This document shows positions 9,941 through 20,066 of a stretch of 64,000 nt of DNA, in pieces (position 1 is the stretch's first letter; the number at the start of each line of letters is the position of its first letter). The notes beneath the pieces are model-generated. The model worked only from the letters and a program-made list of their open reading frames with translations. It did no database searches and had not been told where the DNA came from. A program made the translations under genes and the position numbers. The stretch is from NCBI RefSeq assembly GCF_014077505.1, contig NZ_JACGWA010000002.1, forward strand, positions 62,001 through 126,000, written 5' to 3'. This DNA comes from Colwellia sp. BRX10-3 (GTDB lineage Bacteria > Pseudomonadota > Gammaproteobacteria > Enterobacterales > Alteromonadaceae).

Positions 9941-10918
9941 CTATTCAATGTCTGTGCTTAATTTGTAAGGTAAGGGTAGTATGGTTAAATTTGAATCTTG
10001 TGTTTTAACTCTTAGTTCGGTGGCATCATCAATATCGTTAGCTAAAACGCCTTGAATATAGCTCTGTTTATTGCTCGCTTGATAAACCGCTAATACATCA
10101 CCAGCTTTACGCCAATTTTCACCGAGCTTTTTCTCGATAATATCACCAACGTTAACCACCATATCTTGGCCGGTAAGCGCAAAAAGCGCACGTTTGTTTT
10201 TACCTAAATATTGCATGCGCGCAACGGTTTCTTGGCCTAAGTAACAGCCTTTAGTAAAGCTAATGCCATTAATTGCTTGTAGGTTAAGCATTTGCGGTAC
10301 ATATTCGGCGACATACTGTTGAGCAAGTAATGGAAAACCTGCTGAAATGTCCAGTAAGTTCCAGAGCGCACTTTCATAAATTGGAAAGTCAAAAGTCGCT
10401 GAAATTTCTGTTATTTTTTCAACATTATCAATAATGACATAGCGGCTAGTATTACCAGCAATATAAATCAAGGTAGTATTATTTTCATGAACTACTGGTG
10501 TTAAACTATCAGGCACTTGTTGAAATAACTCGGCCATTTTTATCGATGCTTGCTGACCCGCAATCGCTAAATAAGCATGCTCAGTGTCTTGGGTTATTTC
10601 AACTTTAGCAAAAACACCAAATTTCTTTAGCTCTGCTAATGACTGTTCAATCGAACTTTTCGGTTGTAACAGTAAGAAGTTTCCTTGACGCTCCAATAAG
10701 CGAAACGCAGAAAAGACTTTACCTTTAGCATTACAGTGCGCGCCAGTCAGTAGTTTTTCTTTCGCCAAGCTGGCAACGTCACAAGTGACTTGCCCTTGTA
10801 GGTATTTTATTTGTTCTTCACCCGTTAAGGTAATGGCGCCAAGACTATCAAGGTTGATTGCAAATACTTCTGGTAATTCGTTATAACTTGGTAAGTTATT
10901 ATTCATTATGTGGTTCAT
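9941..10918 (-). CDS. ygfZ: Folate-binding tRNA-modifying protein YgfZ
   Basis: A 325-residue GcvT-like protein. The hallmark KGCYLGQE motif (KGCYLGQETVARM, in the C-terminal half) is present; family members act with folate in maintenance of Fe-S enzymes such as MiaB. An alternative ATG four codons in (10906) is equally possible. It is divergent from sdhE, matching the gammaproteobacterial arrangement where ygfZ and sdhE/ygfX (ygfY/ygfX) are adjacent and divergent. Confidence 0.93.
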   Translation of the reverse strand: MNHIMNNNLPSYNELPEVFAINLDSLGAITLTGEEQIKYLQGQVTCDVASLAKEKLLTGAHCNAKGKVFSAFRLLERQGNFLLLQPKSSIEQSLAELKKFGVFAKVEITQDTEHAYLAIAGQQASIKMAELFQQVPDSLTPVVHENNTTLIYIAGNTSRYVIIDNVEKITEISATFDFPIYESALWNLLDISAGFPLLAQQYVAEYVPQMLNLQAINGISFTKGCYLGQETVARMQYLGKNKRALFALTGQDMVVNVGDIIEKKLGENWRKAGDVLAVYQASNKQSYIQGVLANDIDDATELRVKTQDSNLTILPLPYKLSTDIE

Positions 10919-11103
10919 CCGACAATAGTGCTAAAAAAAGGCTATTAACCTCATAGGTGAGGACATTTATTCAAATTACAACCATATACTTTATTTTTTC
11001 TGCTACTTTACTATAAGATGATTCCTAATTTAATGATCAATTCGTGGCTATTTTAACTTTGGTTTTGATAGAATACGGTGAATTTTACTAATTAGGCTGA
11101 TGT

Positions 11104-11355
11104 ATGACATTAACAGATAATAAACCTCGACTGCGCTGGGCTTGTCGACGTGGCATGCTAGAGTTAGATGTGCTTTTTATGCCATTCGTTGAAGAGGCAT
11201 ATGATGAACTATCTATTGAAAATAAAGCTATTTTTGAGCGTTTATTAGTGTGTCAAGATCCTGAGTTATTCGCGTGGTTTATGGGACACGAAACTTGTGA
11301 AGATAAAGAACTTAACGCCATGGTGCAGATTATATTACAGCGAGTTAAAATATAA
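11104..11355 (+). CDS. sdhE: FAD assembly factor SdhE
   Basis: An 83-residue protein that promotes covalent flavinylation of SdhA and FrdA. The conserved RGM(x)ELD signature (RRGMLELDV) needed for flavinylation is near residue 16. It has the small five-helix family size and is followed by an overlapping ygfX, the usual partner. Confidence 0.94.
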   Translation: MTLTDNKPRLRWACRRGMLELDVLFMPFVEEAYDELSIENKAIFERLLVCQDPELFAWFMGHETCEDKELNAMVQIILQRVKI

Positions 11356-11806
11356 TATTAAACTAGCGCCTTCTGCACAAAGGGCGATGTTCAGCTTATT
11401 ATTTTACCTTGGTTTTGCTTACCTATCCTTAACTATTTTTATGGGGATTAAGCTTTGGCATGGGCTTTTTATTGCTGCATCATTTGGTTTAATCATTTTT
11501 TTGTATCGGCAGGTTCCTGAATCAATCGCTAATAAATGGCTTGATTTATTTACCTCGAACGAAGATGCAGCCACAACAGATTTTGTTTTATCAGCTACGG
11601 GTGAATGTAAATTTAACCAGCAAGAGACCTGGCAAATCTGCGCTAATTCACAGATTAATTTGTGGGGTTATTGGCTTGTTTTTTCAAAGGAAGATACTGC
11701 AGTTGCTAAACAGTTTATTTTTAAAGATAGTTTGTCTAGTGAAGATCAGGCGCGTATTGCTCGCACTATCATGCGTGTAAAAAAATCACCTGAACTTAAC
11801 CATTAA
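11297..11806 (+). CDS. YgfX-like (CptA) membrane protein
   Basis: The protein has two closely spaced membrane segments (about residues 32-53 and 56-72), then a soluble domain of about 90 residues; size, topology and position after sdhE match YgfX/CptA. In E. coli YgfX has been linked to toxin-like effects on the cell division proteins FtsZ and MreB; that role is not evident from sequence. The start is uncertain: the ATG at 11297 overlaps sdhE by 59 bp, while the family-like N-terminus (IKLAPSAQRA) begins about 20 residues later, with no good ATG/GTG/TTG there. A non-canonical start is possible. Confidence 0.7.
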   Translation: MKIKNLTPWCRLYYSELKYNIKLAPSAQRAMFSLLFYLGFAYLSLTIFMGIKLWHGLFIAASFGLIIFLYRQVPESIANKWLDLFTSNEDAATTDFVLSATGECKFNQQETWQICANSQINLWGYWLVFSKEDTAVAKQFIFKDSLSSEDQARIARTIMRVKKSPELNH

Positions 11807-11817
11807 CCGAATATCTA

Positions 11818-13425
11818 TTATTCATACTGCTGAGGGCTCAGAATGGTGATTTTCGCTTCTGGCAGCAAATCAGGATAATCAAGGGTGTAATGTAAACCTC
11901 GGCTTTCTTTGCGATCTAAGGCTGATCTTATGATCAATTCAGCTACTTGCACTAAATTACGTAATTCTAATAAGTTATTGCTAACTCTAAAGTTACAATA
12001 ATATTCTTCTATTTCACTTTGTAATAGCTCTACTCGATGCAAGGCTCGTTCTAAGCGTTTAGTGGTGCGAACAATACCAACAAAATCCCACATAAATAAT
12101 CGCAATTCGTGCCAGTTATGTTGAATAACAACTTCTTCATCAGAGTTGGTTACCCGGCTTTCATCCCAAGGTGGTAATTGTACACAAGGTTTTGTTAGAT
12201 CAATATTCTGCTCAATATCAATAGCAGCTGCGCGAGCAAATACTAGGCATTCTAATAAGGAGTTACTCGCCAAACGATTGGCACCATGAAGGCCGGTATA
12301 CGCGACTTCACCTATGGCATATAAATTCTCAATATCAGTTTTGCCTTGTTGGTTAATCATTACGCCGCCACAAGTATAATGCGCAGCAGGTACAACAGGC
12401 ATGGCTTGTTTAGTAATATCAATACCTAAGGCTAATGTTCGCTCATAAATTGTCGGAAAGTGCAGTTTAATAAACTCACTTGATTTGTGGCTAATATCTA
12501 AATACATACAATCAGCACCAAGTCGTTTCATTTCGAAATCGATGGCGCGTGCCACAATATCACGTGGTGCTAATTCAGCTCGTTCGTCAAAGCTTGGCAT
12601 AAAGCGGCTACCATCTGGGCGAAGTAATAGTGCGCCTTCACCTCGCAATGCTTCAGTTAACAAAAATGTACCGGCTTCAGGGTGAAATAAGCAAGTAGGA
12701 TGAAATTGATTAAACTCCATATTAGCGACGCGACATCCTGCACGCCAAGCCATGGCAATGCCATCTCCGCTGGCAACATCAGGATTAGAAGTATATTGAT
12801 AAACTTTACTCGCCCCACCGGTTGCTAGAATAGTTTTTTTAGCAAAAACGCGTTCAACATGCTCGTCATTTCGATTCCATACATAAGCACCAATACATTC
12901 TCGTTGAGCAATCACTGTATTTTCTTGGTAAACCAAATCAATAGCATTATATCGTTCAAAAATACGAATTCTACTATGATTTTTTACTTGCGCAACCAGT
13001 GTGGTTTGTATCGCTTGTCCGGTGGCATCAGCAGAGTGGAGAATTCGGCGATGACTATGACCACCTTCACGAGTTAAATGATAATGAACATCCCCGTTAG
13101 CAGCAGGAGCGTCTTGATCAAAATGCACGCCTTTATCAATTAACCATTCTAAGCAGTCTTTGGCATTTTCAGCCGTATATTGCACTGCAGCTTCATCGCA
13201 TAAACCAGCACCAGCAATTAAAGTATCGGCGACATGTGATGCAACACTGTCATTTTCATCGAATACTGCTGCAACACCACCTTGAGCGTAAAAGGTAGAG
13301 CCATCATTAATTTGGCCTTTACTTAAAATGATAACATCGGCATTTTTAGCTAGGTGCAATGCAAGCGATAATCCTGCTGCACCACTACCGACAATTAAAA
13401 CGTCACAATTGTGTTGTTGATTCAT
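11818..13425 (-). CDS. nadB: L-aspartate oxidase
   Basis: The first enzyme of de novo NAD synthesis, oxidising L-aspartate to iminoaspartate. The 535-residue flavoprotein has the FAD-binding motif [11 protein letters not shown] at the N-terminus, the fumarate-reductase-type active-site segments ([21 protein letters not shown]) and the helical C-terminal domain. Full family length. It is divergent from rpoE, as in E. coli and relatives. nadA is not in the window. Confidence 0.97.
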   Translation of the reverse strand: MNQQHNCDVLIVGSGAAGLSLALHLAKNADVIILSKGQINDGSTFYAQGGVAAVFDENDSVASHVADTLIAGAGLCDEAAVQYTAENAKDCLEWLIDKGVHFDQDAPAANGDVHYHLTREGGHSHRRILHSADATGQAIQTTLVAQVKNHSRIRIFERYNAIDLVYQENTVIAQRECIGAYVWNRNDEHVERVFAKKTILATGGASKVYQYTSNPDVASGDGIAMAWRAGCRVANMEFNQFHPTCLFHPEAGTFLLTEALRGEGALLLRPDGSRFMPSFDERAELAPRDIVARAIDFEMKRLGADCMYLDISHKSSEFIKLHFPTIYERTLALGIDITKQAMPVVPAAHYTCGGVMINQQGKTDIENLYAIGEVAYTGLHGANRLASNSLLECLVFARAAAIDIEQNIDLTKPCVQLPPWDESRVTNSDEEVVIQHNWHELRLFMWDFVGIVRTTKRLERALHRVELLQSEIEEYYCNFRVSNNLLELRNLVQVAELIIRSALDRKESRGLHYTLDYPDLLPEAKITILSPQQYE

Positions 13426-13540
13426 ATATTCTTGAAATTAAGGTACAATAATTGATAACACAATATTAGCTTTTATTGCCGTTACAGAACAGCATAAAAC
13501 TATTTTTATAAATAAAATTTAATTTTTTTCAATATTTATC

Positions 13541-13567
13541 GAACTTTTTAACATAAGGCTAGTCCTA
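13541..13567 (+). promoter_or_regulatory. Candidate sigma-E promoter of rpoE
   Basis: GAACTT (13541-13546) is followed after exactly 16 bp by TCCTA (13563-13567). This fits the sigma-E consensus (GGAACTT-N16-TCTGA type) and lies about 80 bp before the rpoE ATG, consistent with autoregulation. The -35 lacks the first G of GGAACTT. Confidence 0.65.
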
Positions 13568-13645
13568 CTTGTTGCGTTTGCTATGAGCCAGATGTAAACC
13601 AGATGTAGATAAGTTAAATAATGGTGAGTAGGAGATACGGCTCAA

Positions 13646-14224
13646 ATGAGCGAACAGAACGTTGACCAGAAGTTGGTTGAGCGGGTTCAACGTGGTGATA
13701 AAAACGCATTTAACCTGCTGGTAATTAAATACCAACATAAATTAGCAAACTTGGTTTCACGCTATGTTAAAAATCATAGTGATGTGCCTGATGTAGTACA
13801 AGAAGCATTTATTAAAGCTTATAGAGCTTTACCTAATTTTCGTGGTGATAGTGCTTTTTATACATGGTTATACCGCATAGCGGTAAATTGTGCGAAAAAC
13901 CACTTAGTTGCCGGAGGACGTAAACCTCCTGGCTCAGATATTGAAATTGAAGATGCAGAAATGTATGACTCTGGTGAGGCTTTACGTGAAAATGCTTCAC
14001 CAGAAAAATTATTACTTACTAATGAAATAAAAGAAGTCGTGTTTAAGACTATAGAACAATTGCCGGAAGATTTGCGTACAGCGATCAACCTAAGAGAGTT
14101 AGAAGGCTTAAGTTACGAAGAAATTGCAACGGTTATGGATTGTCCTGTTGGTACAGTGCGTTCGAGAATATTTAGGGCGCGTGATGCCGTAGATAAAAAA
14201 ATCAGACCATTGTTGCAACAATAA
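13646..14224 (+). CDS. rpoE: RNA polymerase sigma factor RpoE (sigma-24)
   Basis: A 192-residue ECF sigma factor controlling the envelope stress response. Region 2 (NLLVIKYQHKLANLVSRYV, DVVQEAFIKAYRALPNFRGDSAFYTWLYRIA) and region 4 (LREL-EGLSYEEIATVMDCPVGTVRSRIFRARDAV) are intact. It heads rpoE-rseA-rseB-rseC. A sigma-E-like promoter lies upstream. Identity is secure from both sequence and operon. Confidence 0.98.
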   Translation: MSEQNVDQKLVERVQRGDKNAFNLLVIKYQHKLANLVSRYVKNHSDVPDVVQEAFIKAYRALPNFRGDSAFYTWLYRIAVNCAKNHLVAGGRKPPGSDIEIEDAEMYDSGEALRENASPEKLLLTNEIKEVVFKTIEQLPEDLRTAINLRELEGLSYEEIATVMDCPVGTVRSRIFRARDAVDKKIRPLLQQ

Positions 14225-14329
14225 CAAGCAAAACATTAAGTAACGTAGCAATAGTAAATATAGTATTACCTGACAGAACTTGATTTTTGTTGAGTAATTA
14301 ATGAAGTGTTAGAATTTTAAGGTGTCTTT

Positions 14330-14923
14330 ATGAGTGAAAATAAGTTTGAGACAGTATCGTCGATTGTTGATAATTATCAGCAAAATGACGAGTTATTTGA
14401 GGAAATGCTCAATGACTCTCACTTGTCAGCAACGTGGCAACGTTACCATTTAATGGGTGATGTCATGCGCGGTGAAACTTCTGATATTATTAATCTTGAC
14501 CTATCGTCGCAAATAGCCACAGCAATTGCTGATGAACCAACGATTTTAGCGCCTCAAAAAAGCAGTAATTTAGCGGGTAAATTAAAAGCTAAAGTGGTGC
14601 AATTTGCTAAACCCTTTGGTCAAATGGCGATAGCTGCATCAGCGGCTGGTCTTATGGTAATGGGTGTTCAACAAAACAGTGCGGATACCGATGCTTTTCT
14701 ACCGGCTAGCCCAGTAGTTAAAACTATGCCATTTGGTGGTATTGCAGAACCGGTAAGCTTAAATTTTCAACAAACTAGCCGCAGCAGTGAAAAACAAGCT
14801 TTTGTTGAACAACAAAGGCGCTTTCAAGCATTATTATCCGATCATCAACAACAAATAAAATTAAGTTCTGTTGATGCAAACATTACACCTAAACAAGACA
14901 AGGCTGAAGAATCAGCTAAATGA
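14330..14923 (+). CDS. rseA: Sigma-E anti-sigma factor RseA
   Basis: A 197-residue inner-membrane protein. Residues ~1-90 form the cytoplasmic sigma-binding domain (FEEMLNDSHLSATWQRYHLMGDVMRGE is the family core), a hydrophobic segment around residues 103-118 (MAIAASAAGLMVMG) is the membrane span, and the rest is periplasmic and Gln-rich. In the family, DegS and RseP cleave RseA to release sigma-E. It overlaps rseB by 4 bp (ATGA). Confidence 0.93.
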   Translation: MSENKFETVSSIVDNYQQNDELFEEMLNDSHLSATWQRYHLMGDVMRGETSDIINLDLSSQIATAIADEPTILAPQKSSNLAGKLKAKVVQFAKPFGQMAIAASAAGLMVMGVQQNSADTDAFLPASPVVKTMPFGGIAEPVSLNFQQTSRSSEKQAFVEQQRRFQALLSDHQQQIKLSSVDANITPKQDKAEESAK

Positions 14924-15882
14924 AATTAATATCTAGTCTGCTGCTATTGGTTACCATTAGCACATCAGTAGCGGCCAATGAAAACGAACCAGCCGAACCC
15001 TGGCTTGAGCGCCTCGCAACATCCTTACAAACACTTAATTTTAGCACTTCTTTTGTTGTCGTTAAAAATAACCAGGCAGAACCCTATCACTGGTTTCATG
15101 GCGTTGATGAAAACGGCAATGAATTAGAGGTACTTTCTTTGTTAAACGGGCCGCGCAGAGATGTGTTACGTAAGCACAATATTGTCAGCTATATTGAGCC
15201 TGAATTACCTCCGTATTCCGTCTCATCACAACAAATAACCGGGCCTATTCCTGCTGTTTTACGAGAAGGTGTCACCAAACTTGCTCAAACCTACGATTTT
15301 ATTTCTGTTGGCCGTAGTCGTGTTTTAGGGCGTCCTGCGCAATTAATTCGTATTGTTTCTAAAGATGTTTATCGTTATGGGCATTGGCTATGGTTAGATC
15401 AAAAAACCGGCATGATATTAAAACTCGCCTTGGCTAATCGTACTGGCCAACTACTAGAACAAATACAGTTTACACACTTAGATATTACTGATGATTTAGG
15501 CGAGAGTTTGATGCAATTACAGCAAACAACGCTACCAACAGTGATTGAAATTCCAGCAGGATACCAAGAGCAAACACTGCAATGGCAAGTGAAATGGTTG
15601 CCCGAAGGCTTTAAACGACTAAATGCTAATCGTCATCGCATGGCGGCGACTAAAAAACCGGTTGAATTTATGCTTTTCAACGACGGTTTAGTCGATGTCT
15701 CAGTTTATGTAGGGAAAAGTGAAGAAAAACAAAGAGCTACAGATTACGTTATGGATGGCGCAACCGTTGTTTTGAATCAAGTCGTCAATGGTCTTGAAGT
15801 GAGCGTTGTGGGTAAAATACCCGCAAAAACCGCAAAAGCAATTGCTGACTCTGTAGTTTTTACGCCTAAAGCTGCTCCATGA
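14920..15882 (+). CDS. rseB: Periplasmic sigma-E regulator RseB (MucB-like)
   Basis: A 320-residue periplasmic protein with a signal peptide (residues ~1-19, cleaved near SVAANE). The N-terminal half is the LolA/LppX-like lipid-binding domain and the C-terminal half the RseA-binding domain. RseB shields RseA from DegS and is released by mislocalised LPS or lipoproteins. Overlaps rseA and rseC by 4 bp at each end, indicating translational coupling. Confidence 0.94.
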   Translation: MKLISSLLLLVTISTSVAANENEPAEPWLERLATSLQTLNFSTSFVVVKNNQAEPYHWFHGVDENGNELEVLSLLNGPRRDVLRKHNIVSYIEPELPPYSVSSQQITGPIPAVLREGVTKLAQTYDFISVGRSRVLGRPAQLIRIVSKDVYRYGHWLWLDQKTGMILKLALANRTGQLLEQIQFTHLDITDDLGESLMQLQQTTLPTVIEIPAGYQEQTLQWQVKWLPEGFKRLNANRHRMAATKKPVEFMLFNDGLVDVSVYVGKSEEKQRATDYVMDGATVVLNQVVNGLEVSVVGKIPAKTAKAIADSVVFTPKAAP

Positions 15883-16355
15883 TAGAAGAACAAGCCACCG
15901 TTGTCGCAATTGATAAAGACAATGTCACCGTTACCAGTTTAATAAAATCGGCTTGTGGCGGCTGTCAGCAAGTTGATAACTGTGGCAGTGGCCAAGTAGC
16001 AAAAGCTTTTCCACAGAAAAAATTATCCTTGACCTTAAAGTCTTCATTAGCGTTAGAACTTGGCGATAATGTAGTTTTAGGGTTGAATGAAAGCGCACTT
16101 TTACAATCTGCATGGCAAGTTTATTTATGGCCGATATTAGGTTTATTAATGGCTTCATGGTTTGGACAATGGCTTGTTATTAATACCATTCTGCCACATG
16201 AAATATTTGCCATTATATTAGGAGTTTTAGGTGGTTTTGGTGGTTTTTCTTTAGCGAAAAGGCAGCAAATAAAAAGCGCAACATGTGCAAAATTGGCTCC
16301 AAAAATTATCCGCCGAGAAAATCAAAACATCATGATTACAGAAATCACTGATTGA
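15879..16355 (+). CDS. rseC: RseC/MucC-like positive regulator of sigma-E
   Basis: A 158-residue inner-membrane protein with a cysteine-rich N-terminal domain (CGGCQQVDNCG, the family cluster) and two adjacent membrane spans (about residues 75-95 and 103-122). It is related to RnfB/SoxR-reducing system components as well as sigma-E control. Last gene of the rpoE operon; lepA follows 88 bp on. Confidence 0.9.
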   Translation: MIEEQATVVAIDKDNVTVTSLIKSACGGCQQVDNCGSGQVAKAFPQKKLSLTLKSSLALELGDNVVLGLNESALLQSAWQVYLWPILGLLMASWFGQWLVINTILPHEIFAIILGVLGGFGGFSLAKRQQIKSATCAKLAPKIIRRENQNIMITEITD

Positions 16356-16443
16356 ATCGCAACAAAAGATAGCCCCAGCGCGCTAAATTCGCTAAAATCT
16401 CGCCATTATTGAATTAACTACAAGCTTATTTGACTTCCCATTT

Positions 16444-18234
16444 ATGAAAAATATTCGAAACTTTTCTATTATCGCCCATATTGATCACGGTAAATCAACG
16501 CTTTCAGATCGCCTAATACAACATTGCGGTGGTCTACAAGAACGTGAGATGGAAGCCCAAGTACTTGATTCTATGGATATTGAGCGTGAACGCGGTATTA
16601 CCATAAAAGCACAAAGTGTTACCTTGGATTATAAAGCGAAAAACGGTGAAGTGTATCAATTAAACTTTATTGATACCCCCGGCCACGTTGATTTTTCTTA
16701 TGAAGTTTCCCGTTCATTAGCCTCTTGTGAAGGTGCTTTATTGGTTGTTGATGCTGGCCAAGGTGTTGAAGCCCAAACTGTAGCTAACTGTTACACCGCA
16801 CTTGAAATGGATTTGGAAGTTATCCCAATTCTCAATAAAATTGATTTACCACAAGCGGATCCTGAACGTGTTAGTGAAGAGATCGAAGATATAATCGGTA
16901 TTGACGCTACAGGTGCCGTTACCTGTTCTGCTAAAACGGGTTTAGGCATTGAAGATGTACTTGAAACTATCGTTGAGAATATTCCGGCGCCAGAAGGTGA
17001 TCCAGATGCGCCGCTGCAAGCACTTATTATCGATTCGTGGTTTGATAATTACCAAGGCGTAGTATCATTGGTTCGAATTATGAACGGCCAAGTTAAAAAA
17101 GGCGATAAAATGGTGGTTATGTCGACCGGACAAAACCATATTATCGACAAAGTGGGTATTTTTACCCCTAAGCAAAAAGACACAGGTATATTGAAAGCCG
17201 GTGAAGTTGGTTTTCTCATTGCTGGTATTAAAGAAATTCACGGTGCGCCAGTTGGCGACACAATTACCATCTTTAAAAAAGAAGCTGAAAAGGCCTTACC
17301 AGGCTTTAAAAGAGTTCAGCCGCAAGTTTATGCCGGTATTTTTCCGATCAGTTCAGACGATTATGAAAACTTCCGTGATGCTTTGAATAAACTTAGCTTG
17401 AATGACGCATCTTTATTTTTTGAACCAGAAAACTCTTCAGCACTTGGTTTTGGTTTTCGTATTGGTTTCTTGGGCATGTTGCACATGGAAATCGTTCAAG
17501 AGCGCCTTGCTCGCGAATACGATCTTGACCTGATCACAACAGCGCCGACAGTAAATTACGAAATAGCCTGCACCAACGGTGATGTTATCTCAATTGATAA
17601 CCCTAGCGATTTGCCTGCAACAAACAACATTGAAGAAATTCGTGAGCCAATAGTACAAGCGAATATTTTGGTGCCTCAAGAGCATTTAGGTAATGTAATC
17701 ACCTTATGTATCGAAAAGCGTGGTGTACAAAAAGATATTATTTATCACGGGAATCAAGTCGCGGTAACTTATGAATTACCAATGGCCGAAGTGGTGATGG
17801 ATTTTTTTGATAAGTTAAAATCAACCAGCCGTGGTTATGCCTCATTAGATTATCATTTCATCCGTTTTGAAGCTGCAGACATGGTTCGCGTTGATGTTAT
17901 GATTAACAGCGATAGGGTTGATGCGCTAGCGATGATAACGCATCGTGCGAACTCAGTTGCACGTGGCCGTATGTTGGTTGAGAAGTTAAAAGAGCTTATT
18001 CATCGACAAATGTTTGATATTGCCATTCAAGCGGCTATTGGCAACAATGTTATTGCGCGTACTACTGTTAAACAGCTTCGTAAAAACGTAACCGCAAAAT
18101 GTTATGGTGGTGATATTTCTCGTAAGAAAAAATTACTACAGAAACAAAAAGATGGTAAGAAACGTATGAAGCAAGTAGGTAATGTAGAAGTGCCACAAGA
18201 AGCGTTTTTAGCTGTGCTTAAATTGGATAAATAA
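16444..18234 (+). CDS. lepA: Elongation factor 4 (LepA)
   Basis: A 596-residue ribosome-dependent translational GTPase that remodels stalled or mistranslocated ribosomes. G1 (AHIDHGKST), G2 (RGITIKAQ), G3 (DTPGHVDF), G4 (NKID) are present, followed by EF-G-like domains and the LepA-specific C-terminal domain ([22 protein letters not shown]). Full length. It begins the conserved lepA-lepB-rnc-era-recO-pdxJ-acpS run. Confidence 0.98.
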   Translation: MKNIRNFSIIAHIDHGKSTLSDRLIQHCGGLQEREMEAQVLDSMDIERERGITIKAQSVTLDYKAKNGEVYQLNFIDTPGHVDFSYEVSRSLASCEGALLVVDAGQGVEAQTVANCYTALEMDLEVIPILNKIDLPQADPERVSEEIEDIIGIDATGAVTCSAKTGLGIEDVLETIVENIPAPEGDPDAPLQALIIDSWFDNYQGVVSLVRIMNGQVKKGDKMVVMSTGQNHIIDKVGIFTPKQKDTGILKAGEVGFLIAGIKEIHGAPVGDTITIFKKEAEKALPGFKRVQPQVYAGIFPISSDDYENFRDALNKLSLNDASLFFEPENSSALGFGFRIGFLGMLHMEIVQERLAREYDLDLITTAPTVNYEIACTNGDVISIDNPSDLPATNNIEEIREPIVQANILVPQEHLGNVITLCIEKRGVQKDIIYHGNQVAVTYELPMAEVVMDFFDKLKSTSRGYASLDYHFIRFEAADMVRVDVMINSDRVDALAMITHRANSVARGRMLVEKLKELIHRQMFDIAIQAAIGNNVIARTTVKQLRKNVTAKCYGGDISRKKKLLQKQKDGKKRMKQVGNVEVPQEAFLAVLKLDK

Positions 18235-18236
18235 TT

Positions 18237-18392
18237 ATACCAATTTGATGACTTACTTGTTCATTTTTAATAGTTAAAATGAAAAGCTACAGTGTTATAA
18301 AATTAAGTTAAATAATTTTTCACTTAATTTATGCCTGTATTTTTCATTTTTCCTCATAAAAAACTAGCATACTTAATTCGTCAAATTCGTAT
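18237..18392. repeat. MITE-like 156-bp imperfect palindrome between lepA and lepB
   Basis: The ends ATACCAATTTGATGA (18237-18251) and TCGTCAAATTCGTAT (18378-18392) are inverted copies with two mismatches in 15. Inside lie a second inverted pair (TTAAAATGAAAA / TTTTTCATTTTT) and a perfect central pair AAATTAAGT (18300-18308) / ACTTAATTT (18322-18330). The whole region can fold as one long hairpin and codes for nothing. This resembles a non-autonomous, hairpin-forming miniature element. Confidence 0.55.
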
Positions 18393-18422
18393 TAGTTTAA
18401 TTACTAAAAAAATAGGAATAAT

Positions 18423-19343
18423 ATGGCAGTTTACTTTTCAATATTTTTAGTCATAGTTACCGTAATTACCGGTATTGTATGGCTAGCTGATAAATTTTAT
18501 TTAGCACCACAACGACAACTTAAGCTAGCAGCTACACAAGAACAATGTGAAGGCGAATTAAGTGGCGATGTTGTTGATAAAATTCTTGAAGCGCCTTACT
18601 TTATTGATACACCCGTGCAAATTTTCCCCGTTATTGCCTTTGTTTTAATATTACGCTCGTTTATTTATGAACCTTTTCAAATTCCGTCTGGTTCTATGAT
18701 GCCAACCTTACTTGATGGCGACTTTATTTTAGTCAACAAATTTAATTATGGCTTACGCGATCCAGTGGTACGTAATAAATTTATTGAAATTGGCCTGCCT
18801 GAACGTGGCGATGTAGTCGTATTTAAATATCCACAAAACCCGCAAATTGATTACATCAAACGGGTAGTCGGTTTACCGGGTGACCGAGTAATTTATAAAA
18901 ATAAAATTTTATATATCAAAGCCGCATGTCTAGCTTCAGATGATAAATGTCCAGACTTTGAACAAGTAGAGCAAACATTTAAAAATAAAACGGATTATAA
19001 CGATCAAGGAATGCCGTTAACGCGTTACACCTCAATCATGGGTGAGAAAACGCATGATTTATTGGTTAATGAGCAAATATTACCGCGCACGCAGCACTAC
19101 TTTCAGCAAGGTGGCACACGAGACAATGAATTTGTCGTACCCAAAGGCCATTACTTTGTCATGGGCGATAATCGCGATAATAGCTTAGATGGTCGTTTTT
19201 GGGGTTTTGTTCCAGAAGAAAACTTAGTTGGTGAGGCAGTTGCTATTTGGATGAGTTTTGATTTTGATCGAGCGCCTGATAGTTTTTTACCACGTTGGAT
19301 ACCCACTAGCGTACGCTTTTCTCGAATTGGTGGAATTGAATAG
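18423..19343 (+). CDS. lepB: Signal peptidase I
   Basis: A 306-residue inner-membrane serine protease that removes Sec/Tat signal peptides. It has two N-terminal membrane spans (residues ~3-25 and ~63-82), the catalytic Ser91 in PSGSMMPT and the general base Lys146 in [11 protein letters not shown], plus the box E motif [21 protein letters not shown] precedes the ATG. The gap to lepA holds the MITE-like palindrome. Confidence 0.97.
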   Translation: MAVYFSIFLVIVTVITGIVWLADKFYLAPQRQLKLAATQEQCEGELSGDVVDKILEAPYFIDTPVQIFPVIAFVLILRSFIYEPFQIPSGSMMPTLLDGDFILVNKFNYGLRDPVVRNKFIEIGLPERGDVVVFKYPQNPQIDYIKRVVGLPGDRVIYKNKILYIKAACLASDDKCPDFEQVEQTFKNKTDYNDQGMPLTRYTSIMGEKTHDLLVNEQILPRTQHYFQQGGTRDNEFVVPKGHYFVMGDNRDNSLDGRFWGFVPEENLVGEAVAIWMSFDFDRAPDSFLPRWIPTSVRFSRIGGIE

Positions 19344-19345
19344 CT

Positions 19346-20035
19346 GTGTTACATACTCAAGCCGCCATTGCACGGATATCCAAAAAAATTGGCTATAGTT
19401 TTAAAGAGCCGAAACTATTACTGCAAGCGTTAACGCATAGGAGTGCTAAAGGTGCTCATAATGAGCGATTAGAGTTTTTAGGTGACTCTATTTTAGGCTT
19501 TGTTATTGCAGAATCTTTGTTTCAGAGTTTTCCTAAACAAGCCGAAGGCGATTTAACGCGCATGCGCTCAAGTTTAGTTAAAGGAGTTACTTTAGCTGAA
19601 GTTGGTCGTGGATTCGATTTAGGTCAGTATTTGATATTAGGACCAGGTGAATTAAAAAGCGGCGGTCACCGACGAGATTCAATTCTTGAAGATGCTATTG
19701 AAGCCATAATAGGCGCGGTTTATTTAGATTCAGATTTAGCCACTTCTCAGGCGTTGATACTCAGTTGGTTTGACAAACGCTTAGCCGAAATTAAGCCAGG
19801 TAACGAACAAAAAGATCCAAAAACACGGTTACAAGAATACTTGCAAGGGCGAAAAATTCCTTTACCGCAATATGATGTAATTAATACCACGGGGCAATCA
19901 CATAATCAGCAGTTCACGGTACGCTGTACAACCAGCGTGCTTGAGAAGGAAGTGATTACCAAAGGCAGTAGCCGACGTAAAGCTGAGCAATCAGCCGCTT
20001 CGCAGGTTTTAGCATTAATCGAACAAGCTAAATAG
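19346..20035 (+). CDS. rnc: Ribonuclease III
   Basis: A 229-residue double-strand-specific endoribonuclease that processes rRNA and regulatory RNAs. The RNase III signature [15 protein letters not shown] is near residue 40, the second metal-binding cluster [14 protein letters not shown] near 115, and a C-terminal dsRNA-binding domain spans about 155-225. GTG start 2 bp after the lepB stop, indicating tight coupling with lepB. Confidence 0.97.
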   Translation: MLHTQAAIARISKKIGYSFKEPKLLLQALTHRSAKGAHNERLEFLGDSILGFVIAESLFQSFPKQAEGDLTRMRSSLVKGVTLAEVGRGFDLGQYLILGPGELKSGGHRRDSILEDAIEAIIGAVYLDSDLATSQALILSWFDKRLAEIKPGNEQKDPKTRLQEYLQGRKIPLPQYDVINTTGQSHNQQFTVRCTTSVLEKEVITKGSSRRKAEQSAASQVLALIEQAK

Positions 20036-20066
20036 CTTGTTCGACAATTAAGTTGATAATTTAATC

